Positions 25,218 through 33,930 are shown, counted from the stretch's first letter. The stretch: 64,000 bases of DNA from Brevibacillus brevis (GCF_022026395.1 NZ_CP041767.1:1189501-1253500), one strand, 5' to 3'. Numbers and translations are program-made. Notes: a model not told the origin generated them from the letters alone.

Positions 25218-25249
25218 AAAAAAACAGACACCATTGTAGCTGGTGTCTG
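25218..25249 (-). terminator. Terminator of the ECF sigma operon
   Basis: An 8-bp stem (25225-25232 with 25242-25249) followed by T7 on the minus strand, just past the gene at 25267. Confidence 0.8.
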
Positions 25250-25266
25250 AACGAGTTTGAAATGGA

Positions 25267-25902
25267 TTACTTTTTCTGGCTAGGAAGACGAACGCGATGG
25301 TATTGCTCCAGGCGGCCGTCTGAGTCGATGGACAGTTCAATTTGCTCCTTCTCAGCTTTAAAAGTAATCCCGCCTAGCTCTCGTGTAAATCCGTTCGTAT
25401 CTCCTGTTTCAATGAATTGGTTGCTAACGGTTTTAAACTGCTTCGTATTTTCGCTGCCAAGTATTTGGTTCATAAGCTCTTGTCCACGTTGCTGGTAGTA
25501 ATCCTTTTGGCGGGACGCTACTTTCGCTGCGGGAAAGGGACCACCATGATAGTGCAGCAAAATGCCTGTCGTGCTGTCGAATTGCATTTCGGCAAAACGT
25601 TTCCCTCTATCCGTTGCATTCCCTGTCTCATGCAGGGTAATCGTCCATACTCCCCGAATGTCTCCTGACATAGACAGGGGAGACTTATGTATCCCCATGA
25701 TTTTCCACGTTTTCAGCGAGGGCTCCACTTCAAGCAGCTTTTGAAAACTGGCCTCTACGAGAGCAGGTAATGATTCCTGCTTGCTTGCATCACTTGGCTG
25801 CGCGGCGGGAGCATGCCCCGAACTTACAGTCGCGACTCCTGACAAACCGATAACAGCTGCCAACAATAAACTGCCGATTGCTTGAAAAGGTTGTATTTTC
25901 AT
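25267..25902 (-). CDS. Secreted protein of the ECF sigma operon
   Basis: A 211-residue protein with a clear signal peptide (about 1-31, ending SGHAPA) and a soluble domain. EVEPSLKTWKIMGIHKSPLSMSGDIRGVWTITLHE and FDSTTGILLHYHGG recall PepSY/YcdB-like secreted domains, but I do not recognise a defined family. It lies 12 bases downstream of the anti-sigma-like gene, so the three genes form one operon and this is a probable output or modulator of the sigma module. Confidence 0.7.
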   Translation of the reverse strand: MKIQPFQAIGSLLLAAVIGLSGVATVSSGHAPAAQPSDASKQESLPALVEASFQKLLEVEPSLKTWKIMGIHKSPLSMSGDIRGVWTITLHETGNATDRGKRFAEMQFDSTTGILLHYHGGPFPAAKVASRQKDYYQQRGQELMNQILGSENTKQFKTVSNQFIETGDTNGFTRELGGITFKAEKEQIELSIDSDGRLEQYHRVRLPSQKK

Positions 25903-25914
25903 GGTCGATCTCCT

Positions 25915-27045
25915 TTACTGTAACGAAATTTTTACTGCTTTATCCGGTTCTGCTTCCCCGTTCATATGCGGGATTAAATGGATGTAAGCGGGTTTTTCCT
26001 TGAAGGAAACGATAAATTTTCGCGAAATCCCATTCTCGTCGTAATCAGTGCTTTCCTCCTCAATATGAATTTCCTTACCATTGGGATCGAGGAGAGTATA
26101 CGAAGGCTCATATAGTTTGTCGTCAGGCGGAATTTCTTTTAGTACAACCGTTGTGGATACCGGCGTGAGTGTAACCTCTTTGACTTGAAAAGCAAAATTA
26201 CTCCGCAAGGTTTGGCTGATGTTAGGCGTGAGGGTCTTACTGTCAATCTTCGCAAACTGCTTTACAACGGGAAGTTTCAGGTTCCATGTGCTTTGTGCAT
26301 TTTGATAGTCATATAACTGCGCCTGCATCGTAAACTGATCGGGCCAAGTTCCATTGAGGGTAATGGAAGTAACACCTGCAAACAAATAATCCTCCATCTG
26401 TTTGACCTTACTGCTCCAGCCAGCTCCAGTGCTATCGATGGGCTCAGCCAAGGTAAAATCCTTTAGCACGATTCTTTCTGCGATTTCCTTGGCGGCTGAT
26501 TTTTCGGTCGTTTTGGGTATCTGAATCAAATAGCCAATACTCAATTGTATCCCATCGTAAAATACTTCGTTGACCGTTATCGTAATGCCATTGACCACTG
26601 CGCTTTGGTTGACTGCGGTAATTAGCCCTTTTTCGTTGGCGATTTGTAGAGCATCTTCTTGAAACAGTTCAAAGACAGAGCTGATGACCGGTACATGCTT
26701 CAACTTTTCTGCCCATGTGGGTGAGGAAAATCCGAGCGCCAGGAGGGTGAAAAGCAGGAAGGACGCAACGCTAGCAGAGGCCATGAAAATCTTTTTCATG
26801 CGGATACGGGAACCGGATGACTGCTCTTGTGGCATGGTTGTGAATAAATTGCTTTTCATCCGTGCTACGGTTTCTTCGTCCGGGGTGTGTATTCCGTTTT
26901 CTCGTTCAAGCTGTTTGACGATGTCAATAAGCTCAGATGCGTCATAGGCCAGAGCCCCGTTGCGCAACTCCGAGTGAGGCGCCTCCAGCCACTTGGCAAA
27001 GCTCTCGATTTGTTCAGAAACAATCTCGTCTGAATTGCGCTTCAT
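25915..27045 (-). CDS. DUF4179 transmembrane protein, probable anti-sigma factor
   Basis: A 376-residue single-pass membrane protein: a cytoplasmic N-terminal domain (1-83), a membrane helix at about 86-106, then a large extracellular DUF4179 part with SSPTWAEKLKHVPVISSVFELFQ and VNGITITVNEVFYDGIQLSIGY. The start overlaps the sigma gene by 32 bases, and GGAGG precedes the ATG. Such proteins sit next to ECF sigma factors in many Bacilli and are thought to sequester them. The inducing signal is unknown. Confidence 0.85.
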   Translation of the reverse strand: MKRNSDEIVSEQIESFAKWLEAPHSELRNGALAYDASELIDIVKQLERENGIHTPDEETVARMKSNLFTTMPQEQSSGSRIRMKKIFMASASVASFLLFTLLALGFSSPTWAEKLKHVPVISSVFELFQEDALQIANEKGLITAVNQSAVVNGITITVNEVFYDGIQLSIGYLIQIPKTTEKSAAKEIAERIVLKDFTLAEPIDSTGAGWSSKVKQMEDYLFAGVTSITLNGTWPDQFTMQAQLYDYQNAQSTWNLKLPVVKQFAKIDSKTLTPNISQTLRSNFAFQVKEVTLTPVSTTVVLKEIPPDDKLYEPSYTLLDPNGKEIHIEEESTDYDENGISRKFIVSFKEKPAYIHLIPHMNGEAEPDKAVKISLQ

Positions 27046-27583
27046 AAGAATCCTCCGATCCTCGTAGATTTCCTTTTACCTTTTCTAAGGCGCGATACAG
27101 GCGATTTTTTACGGCACTTTCGCCCATTTGCATGATTTGTGCGATCTCGGCAAAGGTACATTCACCGAAAAATCTAAGCATGATAATTTCCCGTTCGATC
27201 TCATTGATTTGCTGTAGGGCAGAAGTTAAATCAAGTTGAGTGGTTGCATACTCTGAATAGCAGGCAGACGAATTGGCAGAGAGAGAATCAAGCTCACATT
27301 CTCTCGGGCGCCGCTTTTGCTTGCGTTGTTCGTCCATGAGCGTGTACTTGGCAATCTGAAACAGCCAGGTGAAAAAAAGCGACTCTTCCCGAAAGCTGTC
27401 AAGCCGACTCATTGCTTTTAAGAAGGTTTGCTGTGTCAGATCCTCGGCTAGCAATTTCCCCACTTTGAATGAAAAATAACGGTAAATTCGCTTTACATAA
27501 TGATCATAAATAGGAGCAAAGTCCTCTCGATTTTCTTTGGCACGCGAAATCCAGTACTTCTCATCAAAAGGTGTAGATTCCAT
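27014..27583 (-). CDS. ECF-type RNA polymerase sigma factor
   Basis: A 189-residue sigma-70 family protein. Region 2 shows FAPIYDHYVKRIYRYFSFKVG...EDLTQQTFLKAM and WLFQIAKYTLMDEQRKQKR. Region 4 shows INEIEREIIMLRFFGECTFAEIAQIMQMGESAVKNRLYRALEKVK. ATG 27583 follows GGGAGGGAG; the longer frame to 27799 runs back through the terminator of the next gene. It is cotranscribed with a DUF4179 membrane protein and a secreted protein, the usual signal-transducing arrangement. No self-promoter motif could be assigned. Confidence 0.92.
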   Translation of the reverse strand: MESTPFDEKYWISRAKENREDFAPIYDHYVKRIYRYFSFKVGKLLAEDLTQQTFLKAMSRLDSFREESLFFTWLFQIAKYTLMDEQRKQKRRPRECELDSLSANSSACYSEYATTQLDLTSALQQINEIEREIIMLRFFGECTFAEIAQIMQMGESAVKNRLYRALEKVKGNLRGSEDSYEAQFRRDCF

Positions 27584-27663
27584 TTTCTCCCTCCCTTCTT
27601 CAACAGAATTAGACGTCAAGCGTTGGAGAATCGACACAACTGGCTTTCGATTTTTTGCATAGA

Positions 27664-27695
27664 AAAAAGGCTGGGAGCAAGATCCCAACCTTTTG
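27664..27695 (-). terminator. Terminator of the DUF423 gene
   Basis: A 12-bp stem with one mismatch (27666-27677 with about 27684-27695), T-rich on the minus strand, between the DUF423 stop and the sigma gene. Confidence 0.75.
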
Positions 27696-27716
27696 CAAGC
27701 ATATGAACTCTTTCGT

Positions 27717-28091
27717 TTACGACACCGTTTTCCAGGCATGAATGGCAAGCAGCGCCCAGCCAGCGAGGAACAAAACTCCGCCAATCGGCGTAATCGCACC
27801 GAGAACCTTAATACCAGTCATCGCCAGCGTGTAGAGACTGCCGGAGAAGATCACGGTTCCGGCTGCAAAGCACCAGCCTGCCCAGACGAGGCCAGAAGAA
27901 TCCGGGTACCACTTGAGCAATAGAGCAACCAGCACGAGAGCCAGCGCATGTGTCGTCTGATAGGTCACGCCCGTATGGAAAATGCCCAGCGAATATTCGT
28001 CCAGCTTTTCCTTCAGTGCATGTGCCCCGAATGCTCCCAACGCAACCGAAAGAAATCCACTGATACTGCCTAGCATCAAAAACAGCTTCAT
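27717..28091 (-). CDS. DUF423 family membrane protein
   Basis: A 124-residue protein with four membrane helices. LGSISGFLSVALGAFGAHALK at the N-terminus, TGVTYQTTHALALVLVALL and the C-terminal GGVLFLAGWALLA are the conserved pattern of DUF423 (B. subtilis YwdK-like). The function is unknown. ATG 28091 follows AAGGAGTG by 8 bases; the longer frame is not supported. Confidence 0.88.
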   Translation of the reverse strand: MKLFLMLGSISGFLSVALGAFGAHALKEKLDEYSLGIFHTGVTYQTTHALALVLVALLLKWYPDSSGLVWAGWCFAAGTVIFSGSLYTLAMTGIKVLGAITPIGGVLFLAGWALLAIHAWKTVS

Positions 28092-28288
28092 GAGTGCGTC
28101 ACTCCTTTTTTCGCATAACCTGTACATCTGTCCGACCTCTATTTTATCGTAAAAAGGTAGACATTGCCCAATTGTAATTTGGTGAACACGCCTTGGACTA
28201 CCATACAAGCCGCTTGTCAACCTCCTACATAGAGTAAAGTATCGCAGTGGCAACGCTTACAGGCTACTGCGACGGGAGGTGACGTAAT

Positions 28289-28471
28289 ATGAACAAATGG
28301 ATTTCCAACGTAGGAGGGCTTCTTGGTGGCTACGCATTGTTGAAAGCGCCGCTGGAAGGTTCCTTCCTAACTGGGTTGGACCCGGTGGTGGATGGAGTTG
28401 GTCTGATCACTGTGGTCGTATTCGCGGGAGCTCTTATTTATTCTGGTGTACGCGACTGGTTCCAAGGCTAA
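28289..28471 (+). CDS. Small membrane protein, 60 residues, unknown
   Basis: A 60-residue peptide with one or two hydrophobic segments (GGLLGGYALLKA and VGLITVVVFAGALIY). The start is very well supported by GGGAGGTGA 6 bases upstream, and a 10-bp hairpin (28242-28251 with 28263-28272) lies just before that site, where it could influence translation. A terminator follows. I recognise no family. Confidence 0.65.
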   Translation: MNKWISNVGGLLGGYALLKAPLEGSFLTGLDPVVDGVGLITVVVFAGALIYSGVRDWFQG

Positions 28472-28497
28472 GAAGGTAGGACAAAAAACAAATCAAG

Positions 28498-28525
28498 GGT
28501 GTCTCCAGTCGGAGATGCCTTTTTT
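28498..28525 (+). terminator. Terminator of the small membrane protein gene
   Basis: A 9-bp stem (28498-28506 with 28511-28519, two GU), tetraloop and T6. Confidence 0.8.
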
Positions 28526-28605
28526 CTTCGAAAGGCTGGCGTCTTTTGGCGCGCTCCCCCATATACATAAAGTAGACCGACGGCAAAAGGGGGAGGCGAA
28601 ACGAT

Positions 28606-30027
28606 TTGACCAACGACGAGCGAAAAGAACTGGAGCGATCCATTGACGAAATTACCGAGATCGCCAAAGGGTTCAATCTCGATTTTTACCCGATGCGATA
28701 CGAGATATGCCCGTCTGACATCATTTATACATTTGGCGCGTATGGAATGCCCACACGATTCTCGCACTGGAGTTTTGGGAAGTCCTTTTACAGGATGAAA
28801 TTGCAGTATGACCTGAATCTGAGCAAAATCTACGAGCTTGTCATCAACTCCAATCCTTGTTACGCATTTCTTTTGGATGGAAATTCCTTGATTCAAAACA
28901 AGCTCATTGTGGCTCACGTCCTTGCTCACTGCGACTTTTTCAAAAACAATGTGCGCTTCTCCAACACCAATCGGGATATGGTCGAAAGCATGGCGGCCAG
29001 CGGAGAGCGGATTCGCCAGTATGAGATCGAGTATGGCAAGGAAGCTGTGGAGAATTTGCTCGATGCGAGCTTGGCGATTCAGGAGCACATCGATCCGAGC
29101 TTGCTGCGTCCGAAGCTGCGTTGGAAACGAGAGCCAGAGGAGTCGAACAAAAAGACGAAGAACGAACGGCACTCCCCTTATGACGATCTCTGGGGACTGG
29201 ACCGCAAAGCAAAAGAGGAAGCCGAGCCGGTAAAAGCACCACGCAAATTCCCGCCGGAGCCGGAAAAAGACCTGTTGCTGTTCATTATGGAATACAGCAA
29301 TATCCTGGACGATTGGCAGCGGGATGTACTGACGATCATTCGGGATGAGATGCTGTATTTCTGGCCGCAGATGGAGACGAAGATCATGAACGAAGGCTGG
29401 GCTACCTACTGGCATATGCGCATCCTGCGGGAAATGGAGCTGACAGAATCGGAGACGATCGAGTTTGCCAAGCTGCATTCCTCCGTCATTCAGCCTTCGA
29501 CGACGAGCATTAATCCGTATCATTTGGGTCTGAAAATTTTGGAGGACATTGAAAAGCGCTGGGATAATCCGACGAAGGAGGAACAGGAGCGTTTCGGACG
29601 CAAGCCAGGAGAGGGACGCGCGAAAATTTTCGAGGTGCGCGAACTGGAGTCCGACATCAGCTTCATTCGCAACTTCCTGACCAAGGATCTCGTCAGTGAT
29701 CTGGATTTGTATATGTTCGGCAAGCAGGGCAACGATTGGGTCGTCGCGGAAAAGCAGTGGGAGAAGGTACGCGATGGTCTGGCGGGCACACGGGTTAACG
29801 GGGGGTTCCCTTATGTACTCGTGCACGATGGGGATTACTTACGCTCCGGCGAGTTGTACTTGAAGCATCATTTCGAGGGGCTGGAGCTGGACGTCAAATA
29901 CGTAGAAAAAACATTGCCTTACATCTATACCATGTGGGGAAAATCCGTTCACCTGGAATCGATGGTGGAGGATCGACAAGTGTTGTTTACGTACGATGGC
30001 AAGAAAGTGCATCGCCGCTTTTTATAG
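28606..30027 (+). CDS. spoVR: SpoVR family protein
   Basis: A 473-residue cytoplasmic protein. The N-terminal half has [38 protein letters not shown] and [15 protein letters not shown]. The middle has [12 protein letters not shown] with conserved His/Glu. The C-terminus contains a beta-rich domain. In B. subtilis SpoVR contributes to spore cortex formation. The start is TTG with GGGAGG 9 bases upstream. The charged linker [16 protein letters not shown] (about 185-200) is typical. The 3' end carries a terminator that is part of a 59-nt repeat found again near 31.0 kb. Confidence 0.95.
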   Translation: MTNDERKELERSIDEITEIAKGFNLDFYPMRYEICPSDIIYTFGAYGMPTRFSHWSFGKSFYRMKLQYDLNLSKIYELVINSNPCYAFLLDGNSLIQNKLIVAHVLAHCDFFKNNVRFSNTNRDMVESMAASGERIRQYEIEYGKEAVENLLDASLAIQEHIDPSLLRPKLRWKREPEESNKKTKNERHSPYDDLWGLDRKAKEEAEPVKAPRKFPPEPEKDLLLFIMEYSNILDDWQRDVLTIIRDEMLYFWPQMETKIMNEGWATYWHMRILREMELTESETIEFAKLHSSVIQPSTTSINPYHLGLKILEDIEKRWDNPTKEEQERFGRKPGEGRAKIFEVRELESDISFIRNFLTKDLVSDLDLYMFGKQGNDWVVAEKQWEKVRDGLAGTRVNGGFPYVLVHDGDYLRSGELYLKHHFEGLELDVKYVEKTLPYIYTMWGKSVHLESMVEDRQVLFTYDGKKVHRRFL

Positions 30028-30030
30028 GGA

Positions 30031-30089
30031 AAAGGCCGCATGCCCGGTGGAAGCTAACCGAGCGCGCGGCTTTTTCTATGTGTCCGAAC
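30031..30089 (+). repeat. 59-nt direct repeat, copy 1 (contains the spoVR terminator)
   Basis: Matches 30999-31057 with four or five mismatches over 59 bases, in the same orientation. It holds an imperfect stem of about 16 bp (30031-30050 with 30056-30076) and a T5 run, then CTATGTGTCCGAAC. The similarity extends beyond the hairpin, so it is not just convergent terminator sequence. Confidence 0.85.
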
Positions 30090-30207
30090 CGCTTATTAAG
30101 TACACGTGGAATGAAAATGCTTTAAAACGTTAACTACCAACTATTCAATCCTGAAGAGGTGGAAAAAGCTCGCAAAGTAGCGAGAGCATCCGTATTTTTA
30201 AGGAGTT

Positions 30208-30582
30208 TCAAGATAAACTGCTTGTTTTTTTCTCAACCTCGATCGCTTCTTCCAAAAAGGCTTGCCTTGCTTCTTTTACTAGGAAAACAATCAGGATGAA
30301 AACAAAGATGTAGGCAAAGTCGAGAAACCAGATAAGCCCCAAGGGATGAGAAAGCATGGCACCTAGCATAGGTGACATCAACCCGCCCATTACTCCAGCT
30401 ATTACTCCTTCAATAGAAGCGGTAAGAGAGATCATTTTCCCCGAGATAAACCCAACCACCATACCAATTGCGACAGCGATGATCATGCCATCCATACAGG
30501 CAAGCTCGGACCGATTTTTGTAGGTATAAAGGATACTGCTAACCGTCACTAAACTGAGAAAAATCATGTTTAGGAATAGCAT
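30208..30582 (-). CDS. Small glycine-rich membrane protein, unknown
   Basis: A 124-residue protein with about four hydrophobic segments and glycine-zipper-like stretches (VAIGMVVGFISGKMISLTASIEGVIAGVMGGLMSPMLGAML), ending in a charged tail EEAIEVEKKTSSLS. AGGAGG-like sequence precedes the ATG. No family is recognised. It is the main gene of the segment bounded by the 59-nt repeats. Confidence 0.6.
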   Translation of the reverse strand: MLFLNMIFLSLVTVSSILYTYKNRSELACMDGMIIAVAIGMVVGFISGKMISLTASIEGVIAGVMGGLMSPMLGAMLSHPLGLIWFLDFAYIFVFILIVFLVKEARQAFLEEAIEVEKKTSSLS

Positions 30583-30680
30583 ATAATCCTCCTAATTCGC
30601 TGCTATTTTCCTTCTTCGCCTGCATCCACATCTGCAAAAGATCGTGCATCTATTGCCTCGACAAAGACATCTGTTAGCCA

Positions 30681-30720
30681 CTTAGACCACCTCCTGCAAT
30701 AACATATGAGGTGGTCTAAG
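30681..30720. other. Perfect 13-bp inverted repeat
   Basis: 30681-30693 and 30708-30720 are exact reverse complements with a 14-nt loop. No T run follows on either strand, so an operator or a transposon end remnant fits as well as an RNA hairpin. The flanks 30583-30680 and 30721-30825 show no gene. Confidence 0.5.
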
Positions 30721-30839
30721 AAAGTTGCCAGACTTCGGATTGGTATTTACACTAATTATTTGAAAATGGGTTGAATTTTTTGTGTGAATTTCAAACAATT
30801 ACCATTAATATAAGGAAGAAGACTGATGAATGAGGTGAT

Positions 30840-31025
30840 ATTATCAAAAAAATTCTCTTGGTTATACTTCTTGGGCTGCTTGCATTCAGTTTTTTTGATC
30901 TTGACGTAAGCATGGGAATAAGTAAAAAGGTTTCGGTATGCATCACAGTCGTGGTGGTTCTCTGGATGACTTATTTGGACTATAAGGGTGGAGGAAAGAA
31001 AGGCCGCATGCCCGGTGGAAACTAA
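30840..31025 (+). CDS. Candidate 61-residue membrane protein with non-standard start
   Basis: An open frame from ATT 30840, 4 bases after GAGGTGAT, encoding a lysine start (IIKKILLVILLGLLAF), a second hydrophobic stretch (VSVCITVVVVLWMTYL) and a basic tail. The last residues (GRMPGGN) are read from repeat copy 2. A competing ATG at 30826 has the better ribosome site (AAGGAAG) but gives only 27 codons in another frame. Either ATT is used, or the gene has a frameshift near 30840, or it is a remnant fused to the repeat. Confidence 0.4.
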   Translation: MIKKILLVILLGLLAFSFFDLDVSMGISKKVSVCITVVVVLWMTYLDYKGGGKKGRMPGGN

Positions 31026-31057
31026 CCGAGCGTGCGGCCTTTTCTACGTGTCCGAAC
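30999..31057 (+). repeat. 59-nt direct repeat, copy 2 (ends at the SDR stop)
   Basis: Second copy of the repeat at 30031. It ends exactly at the stop codon of the convergent dehydrogenase gene, where its hairpin can act as a terminator. The T/A-rich edge is symmetrical. Confidence 0.85.
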
Positions 31058-31824
31058 TAGGACAACTGATCCGTAATTCCAATATGACTGCTGATCCCGC
31101 CGTCCATGGTGATGCTCGCTCCATTGATGTACCCGCTATGCGGCCCGGCGAGATGATAAATCATCTGGGCGATTTCCATCGGCTGAGCTACCCGTTTCAC
31201 CGGGCTTTTGGCGATGACCCGATTCATGTAATCCGAAATATCCTCCGGACGTACGCCCATTGCGGTATCCACATATCCGGGACAGATGGCATTGCAAGTA
31301 ATTCCATGCTCTCCCCATTCCGCAGCAATTGTTTTTGTATAACCGATCATGCCATGCTTGGAAGCGACGTAGGTGGATGAATGTGCAGAGCCTAGCAAGC
31401 CCTGAATGGAAGCGATGTTTACGATCCTCCCGTAGCTCCTATCTTTCATCTTGGGCAGCAGGTTTCTGCAAAATAGGAATACACTCTTCAAGTTGGTATT
31501 CATGATCCAATCCCACTCTTCATCGGAGACTTCGTCGACTCGGTGGAATGGACCGCCAACTCCGGCATTGTTGACCAAGATAGTGATATCTCCGAAATGC
31601 GATTCTACTAGCTGGATGGCTTCTTCTACTTGCGTTCGTTGACCGACATCACAGCGAATAGACAAGGCCTGACCGCCTGCCTGATTAATTTCTTTGGCGA
31701 CTAGCTGTGCCTTTTCTTCTTGTACATCAAGAACAGCGACGCGTACCCCATGCTGAGCCAAAAGCTTTGCGGCTGCTGCCCCGATCCCATTGCCTGCTCC
31801 TGTGATGATTGCTACTTGGTGCAT
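31057..31824 (-). CDS. Short-chain dehydrogenase/reductase (SDR), classical type
   Basis: A 255-residue classical SDR. TGAGNGIGAAAA near residue 8 binds NAD(P); LVNNAGVGG, NIASIQ (Ser), YVASK (Tyr-Lys catalytic pair) and CNAICPGYVDT follow. The acidic residue in VLDVQEE after beta 2 suggests NAD preference. ATG 31824 follows AAGGAG by 9 bases; the upstream ATG at 31845 overlaps that site. A hydroxy- or ketoacid or steroid-like alcohol may be the substrate. It lies 28 bases after a second SDR gene, in one operon, divergent from a 3-hydroxyacyl-CoA dehydrogenase. Confidence 0.9.
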   Translation of the reverse strand: MHQVAIITGAGNGIGAAAAKLLAQHGVRVAVLDVQEEKAQLVAKEINQAGGQALSIRCDVGQRTQVEEAIQLVESHFGDITILVNNAGVGGPFHRVDEVSDEEWDWIMNTNLKSVFLFCRNLLPKMKDRSYGRIVNIASIQGLLGSAHSSTYVASKHGMIGYTKTIAAEWGEHGITCNAICPGYVDTAMGVRPEDISDYMNRVIAKSPVKRVAQPMEIAQMIYHLAGPHSGYINGASITMDGGISSHIGITDQLS

Positions 31825-31852
31825 TTGTAAACTCTCCTTATTCATCTGTCAT

Positions 31853-32554
31853 TTAGAGAACGCCTTTAGGCGGAAGGATTTTGACTTCATCGATTCGAAC
31901 GTGGAGCGGACGGGAGGCGATATCTAACACGGTATCCGCCACATCTTTTGGTACGAGCATCGCACTCGGATCAAAAAAATGCCGCTCCTCCGTCATGTTT
32001 GTATGAACGGCACCGGGAAAAATGGTGGAGACTCTTACATTGTCGTTTTTCCATTCTTCATTGCAAATTTGGGAAAAGCCTTGGACGGCAAATTTCGAAG
32101 CTCCATAAACACCGTTTTCTGCAATGGGAATATACCCTGAGACACTAGAGATATTGATGATACGGCCTCCGTGAGCTTTCATTACCTTGTATCCTTCGCG
32201 GCTGCAAAGAAAGAGTCCAGTTACATTGGTGCGAAAAACATGCTCCCATTCATCTACGCTTGTTTGTTCGACAGGTTTAAACACGCCGACTCCTGCATTG
32301 TTGACAAGGACATCTAAACGTCCGTATAACCTTTGTACTTGCGCAAATAAGGCAAGGACACTTTGCTCGTCGGTCACGTCTAGCTGTACATTCGTCACAC
32401 TTCCCGGCTCAGCTTGTGCAATTTCGTTCGGATGTGGCGCGGTTCGAGAGGTTGCCCAAACGATCGCTCCTTCTTTTGCCAAAACATTTGCCATCTCAAG
32501 GCCCAATCCTTGACTGGCTCCTGTGATGACCACGATTTTATTCAGTAGTTTCAT
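31853..32554 (-). CDS. Second SDR-family oxidoreductase
   Basis: A 233-residue SDR with TGASQGLGLEMANVL, LVNNAGVGVF, NISSVSGYIP, YGASKFAV (catalytic Tyr-Lys) and STIFPGAVHTNM. ATSRT after beta 2 points to NADP. ATG 32554 follows GGAGG by 5 bases. It is the first gene of the two-SDR operon. The divergent 3-hydroxyacyl-CoA dehydrogenase and two reductases suggest a shared pathway for oxidising or reducing hydroxyacyl intermediates, but no defined route can be named. Confidence 0.88.
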   Translation of the reverse strand: MKLLNKIVVITGASQGLGLEMANVLAKEGAIVWATSRTAPHPNEIAQAEPGSVTNVQLDVTDEQSVLALFAQVQRLYGRLDVLVNNAGVGVFKPVEQTSVDEWEHVFRTNVTGLFLCSREGYKVMKAHGGRIINISSVSGYIPIAENGVYGASKFAVQGFSQICNEEWKNDNVRVSTIFPGAVHTNMTEERHFFDPSAMLVPKDVADTVLDIASRPLHVRIDEVKILPPKGVL

Positions 32555-32755
32555 GTGTGCCTCCGTATATAAAACGTCCATTCCAATAACTGGGTTTACT
32601 AAACGTTTTTTAATAGTACAAAACTTTATTCCTGCCAACAAGCGCCATAGGAATGAATTTCGATAAAAGTAGTAGGAGTTTATTGGGCAGGAACTAGGTA
32701 TTTCATCGTGGAAAGCTTAGTAAGTAAACCTAATTCACCCTGGGGGGCTCTTTCT

Positions 32756-33688
32756 ATGGAAAAGCATGCGGCTGTCATCGGATCAGGTGTTATGGGACAT
32801 GGAATCGCGCAGCTATTCGCGTTGGCTGGATTTCGTGTTTCTCTTTACGATTTGCAGGAAGAGTTTTTGCTGAAAGCAAGAGCTAGCATTGAGCACAGCC
32901 TTTCCCTTCTGGTTGCAGAGGGAGTGATTGCAGACGAGTCTAAAGTAGCAGCGCTCGAGCAAATCGTCCTGACCACGGATTTGCAAGAGGCAGTATCTGC
33001 TGCTGAAATCATCACAGAAGCGGTACCAGAAGTCATCGAGCTAAAGTGGGAGCTGTTTGAAAAGCTGGAGCAATACGCGAGACCAGATGCGATTATTGCT
33101 TCCAATACGTCTACGTTTTCGATTGCGCGACTGATCGAAAAAGCAACCACGCCTCAGCGCTTTATCATTACACATTTTTTCAATCCAGCCCAATTGGTTC
33201 CGTTGGTCGAGGTAGTCAGGCACGAGAAGACCGCGGAGGAAGTGGTTCAAAAAACGATACAACTGATGGAAGAGATCGGGAAGTCTCCGGTTTTGTTGAA
33301 AAAGGATGTACCGGGTTTTATCGCCAATCGGCTGCAAACAGCTTTGATGAGAGAAGCTTTTCATTTGCTCGCAGAAGGTGTGGCAGATGCAGCCCAGATC
33401 GATATGGTAATGAAGAACGGAATTGGCTTTCGTTGGGCTTTTGTCGGGCCTATTGAGACGGCGGATTTAGGTGGACTCGATACGTGGAAGCGCGTGATAG
33501 ATAACCTGGCGCCAGAGCTGAATGGCTCGACAAAAGCACCCGCCATCATTGAGGAACGAGTAGCAGAAGGCAATCTCGGCACCAAGACGGGCGCAGGGAT
33601 TTACTCGTATAAGGATGCATCTGTCTCAGAAAAGCTGCGTGTACGTGACGAACAGTTTATCCGTTTAGCGAAAATGAAGCGCGTTTGA
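32756..33688 (+). CDS. 3-hydroxyacyl-CoA dehydrogenase, short monofunctional form
   Basis: A protein of about 310 residues. The NAD-binding site is VIGSGVMGHGIAQLFALAG. ITEAVPEV, SNTSTFSI, THFFNPAQLVPLVEVV (catalytic His) and DVPGFIANRLQ complete the family set, and the C-terminal helical domain is present. It oxidises L-3-hydroxyacyl-CoA or a related hydroxy acid. ATG 32756 with GGGGGG upstream is preferred to GTG 32708. Thiolase or hydratase genes are not adjacent. It shares a 200-base divergent promoter region with the SDR operon. Confidence 0.92.
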   Translation: MEKHAAVIGSGVMGHGIAQLFALAGFRVSLYDLQEEFLLKARASIEHSLSLLVAEGVIADESKVAALEQIVLTTDLQEAVSAAEIITEAVPEVIELKWELFEKLEQYARPDAIIASNTSTFSIARLIEKATTPQRFIITHFFNPAQLVPLVEVVRHEKTAEEVVQKTIQLMEEIGKSPVLLKKDVPGFIANRLQTALMREAFHLLAEGVADAAQIDMVMKNGIGFRWAFVGPIETADLGGLDTWKRVIDNLAPELNGSTKAPAIIEERVAEGNLGTKTGAGIYSYKDASVSEKLRVRDEQFIRLAKMKRV

Positions 33689-33732
33689 AGTAACTTACAA
33701 TAAATTTCGCTACTAAATAGCAGTCAATACCG

Positions 33733-33769
33733 ACCGTCCTGTCTATCATACGTAAGCAGGGCGGTTTTT
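33733..33769 (+). terminator. Terminator of the hydroxyacyl-CoA dehydrogenase gene
   Basis: A 9-bp stem (33733-33741 with 33757-33765) followed by T5. A second, shorter GGGGC/GCCCC hairpin with T6 follows at about 33780-33806. Confidence 0.8.
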
Positions 33770-33836
33770 CTATGGCCTTGGGGGCGGTATAGGCCCCGCT
33801 TTTTTATACCTATTACAGTTCTATATATTTTTTGCT

Positions 33837-33863
33837 TAATTAACCAACCTTCGTTACCGATAT
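33837..33863 (+). promoter_or_regulatory. Sigma-D-like promoter of the chemoreceptor gene
   Basis: TAAT-N15-ACCGATAT departs from the sigma-D consensus (TAAA-N15-GCCGATAA) at three positions. It lies about 70 bases upstream of a chemotaxis receptor, the usual target class of sigma-D. Confidence 0.65.
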
Positions 33864-33930
33864 AAAAAATTAGGACTTCACCAACATGAAACGTTTCCCT
33901 AAATACAACTTAGAAAGAAGATGAAATGAA

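Noticed and set aside
28468..29826. A 452-codon open frame antisense to spoVR
   Set aside because: SpoVR motifs are clear on the plus strand, and the reverse frame has no start signal or family features.
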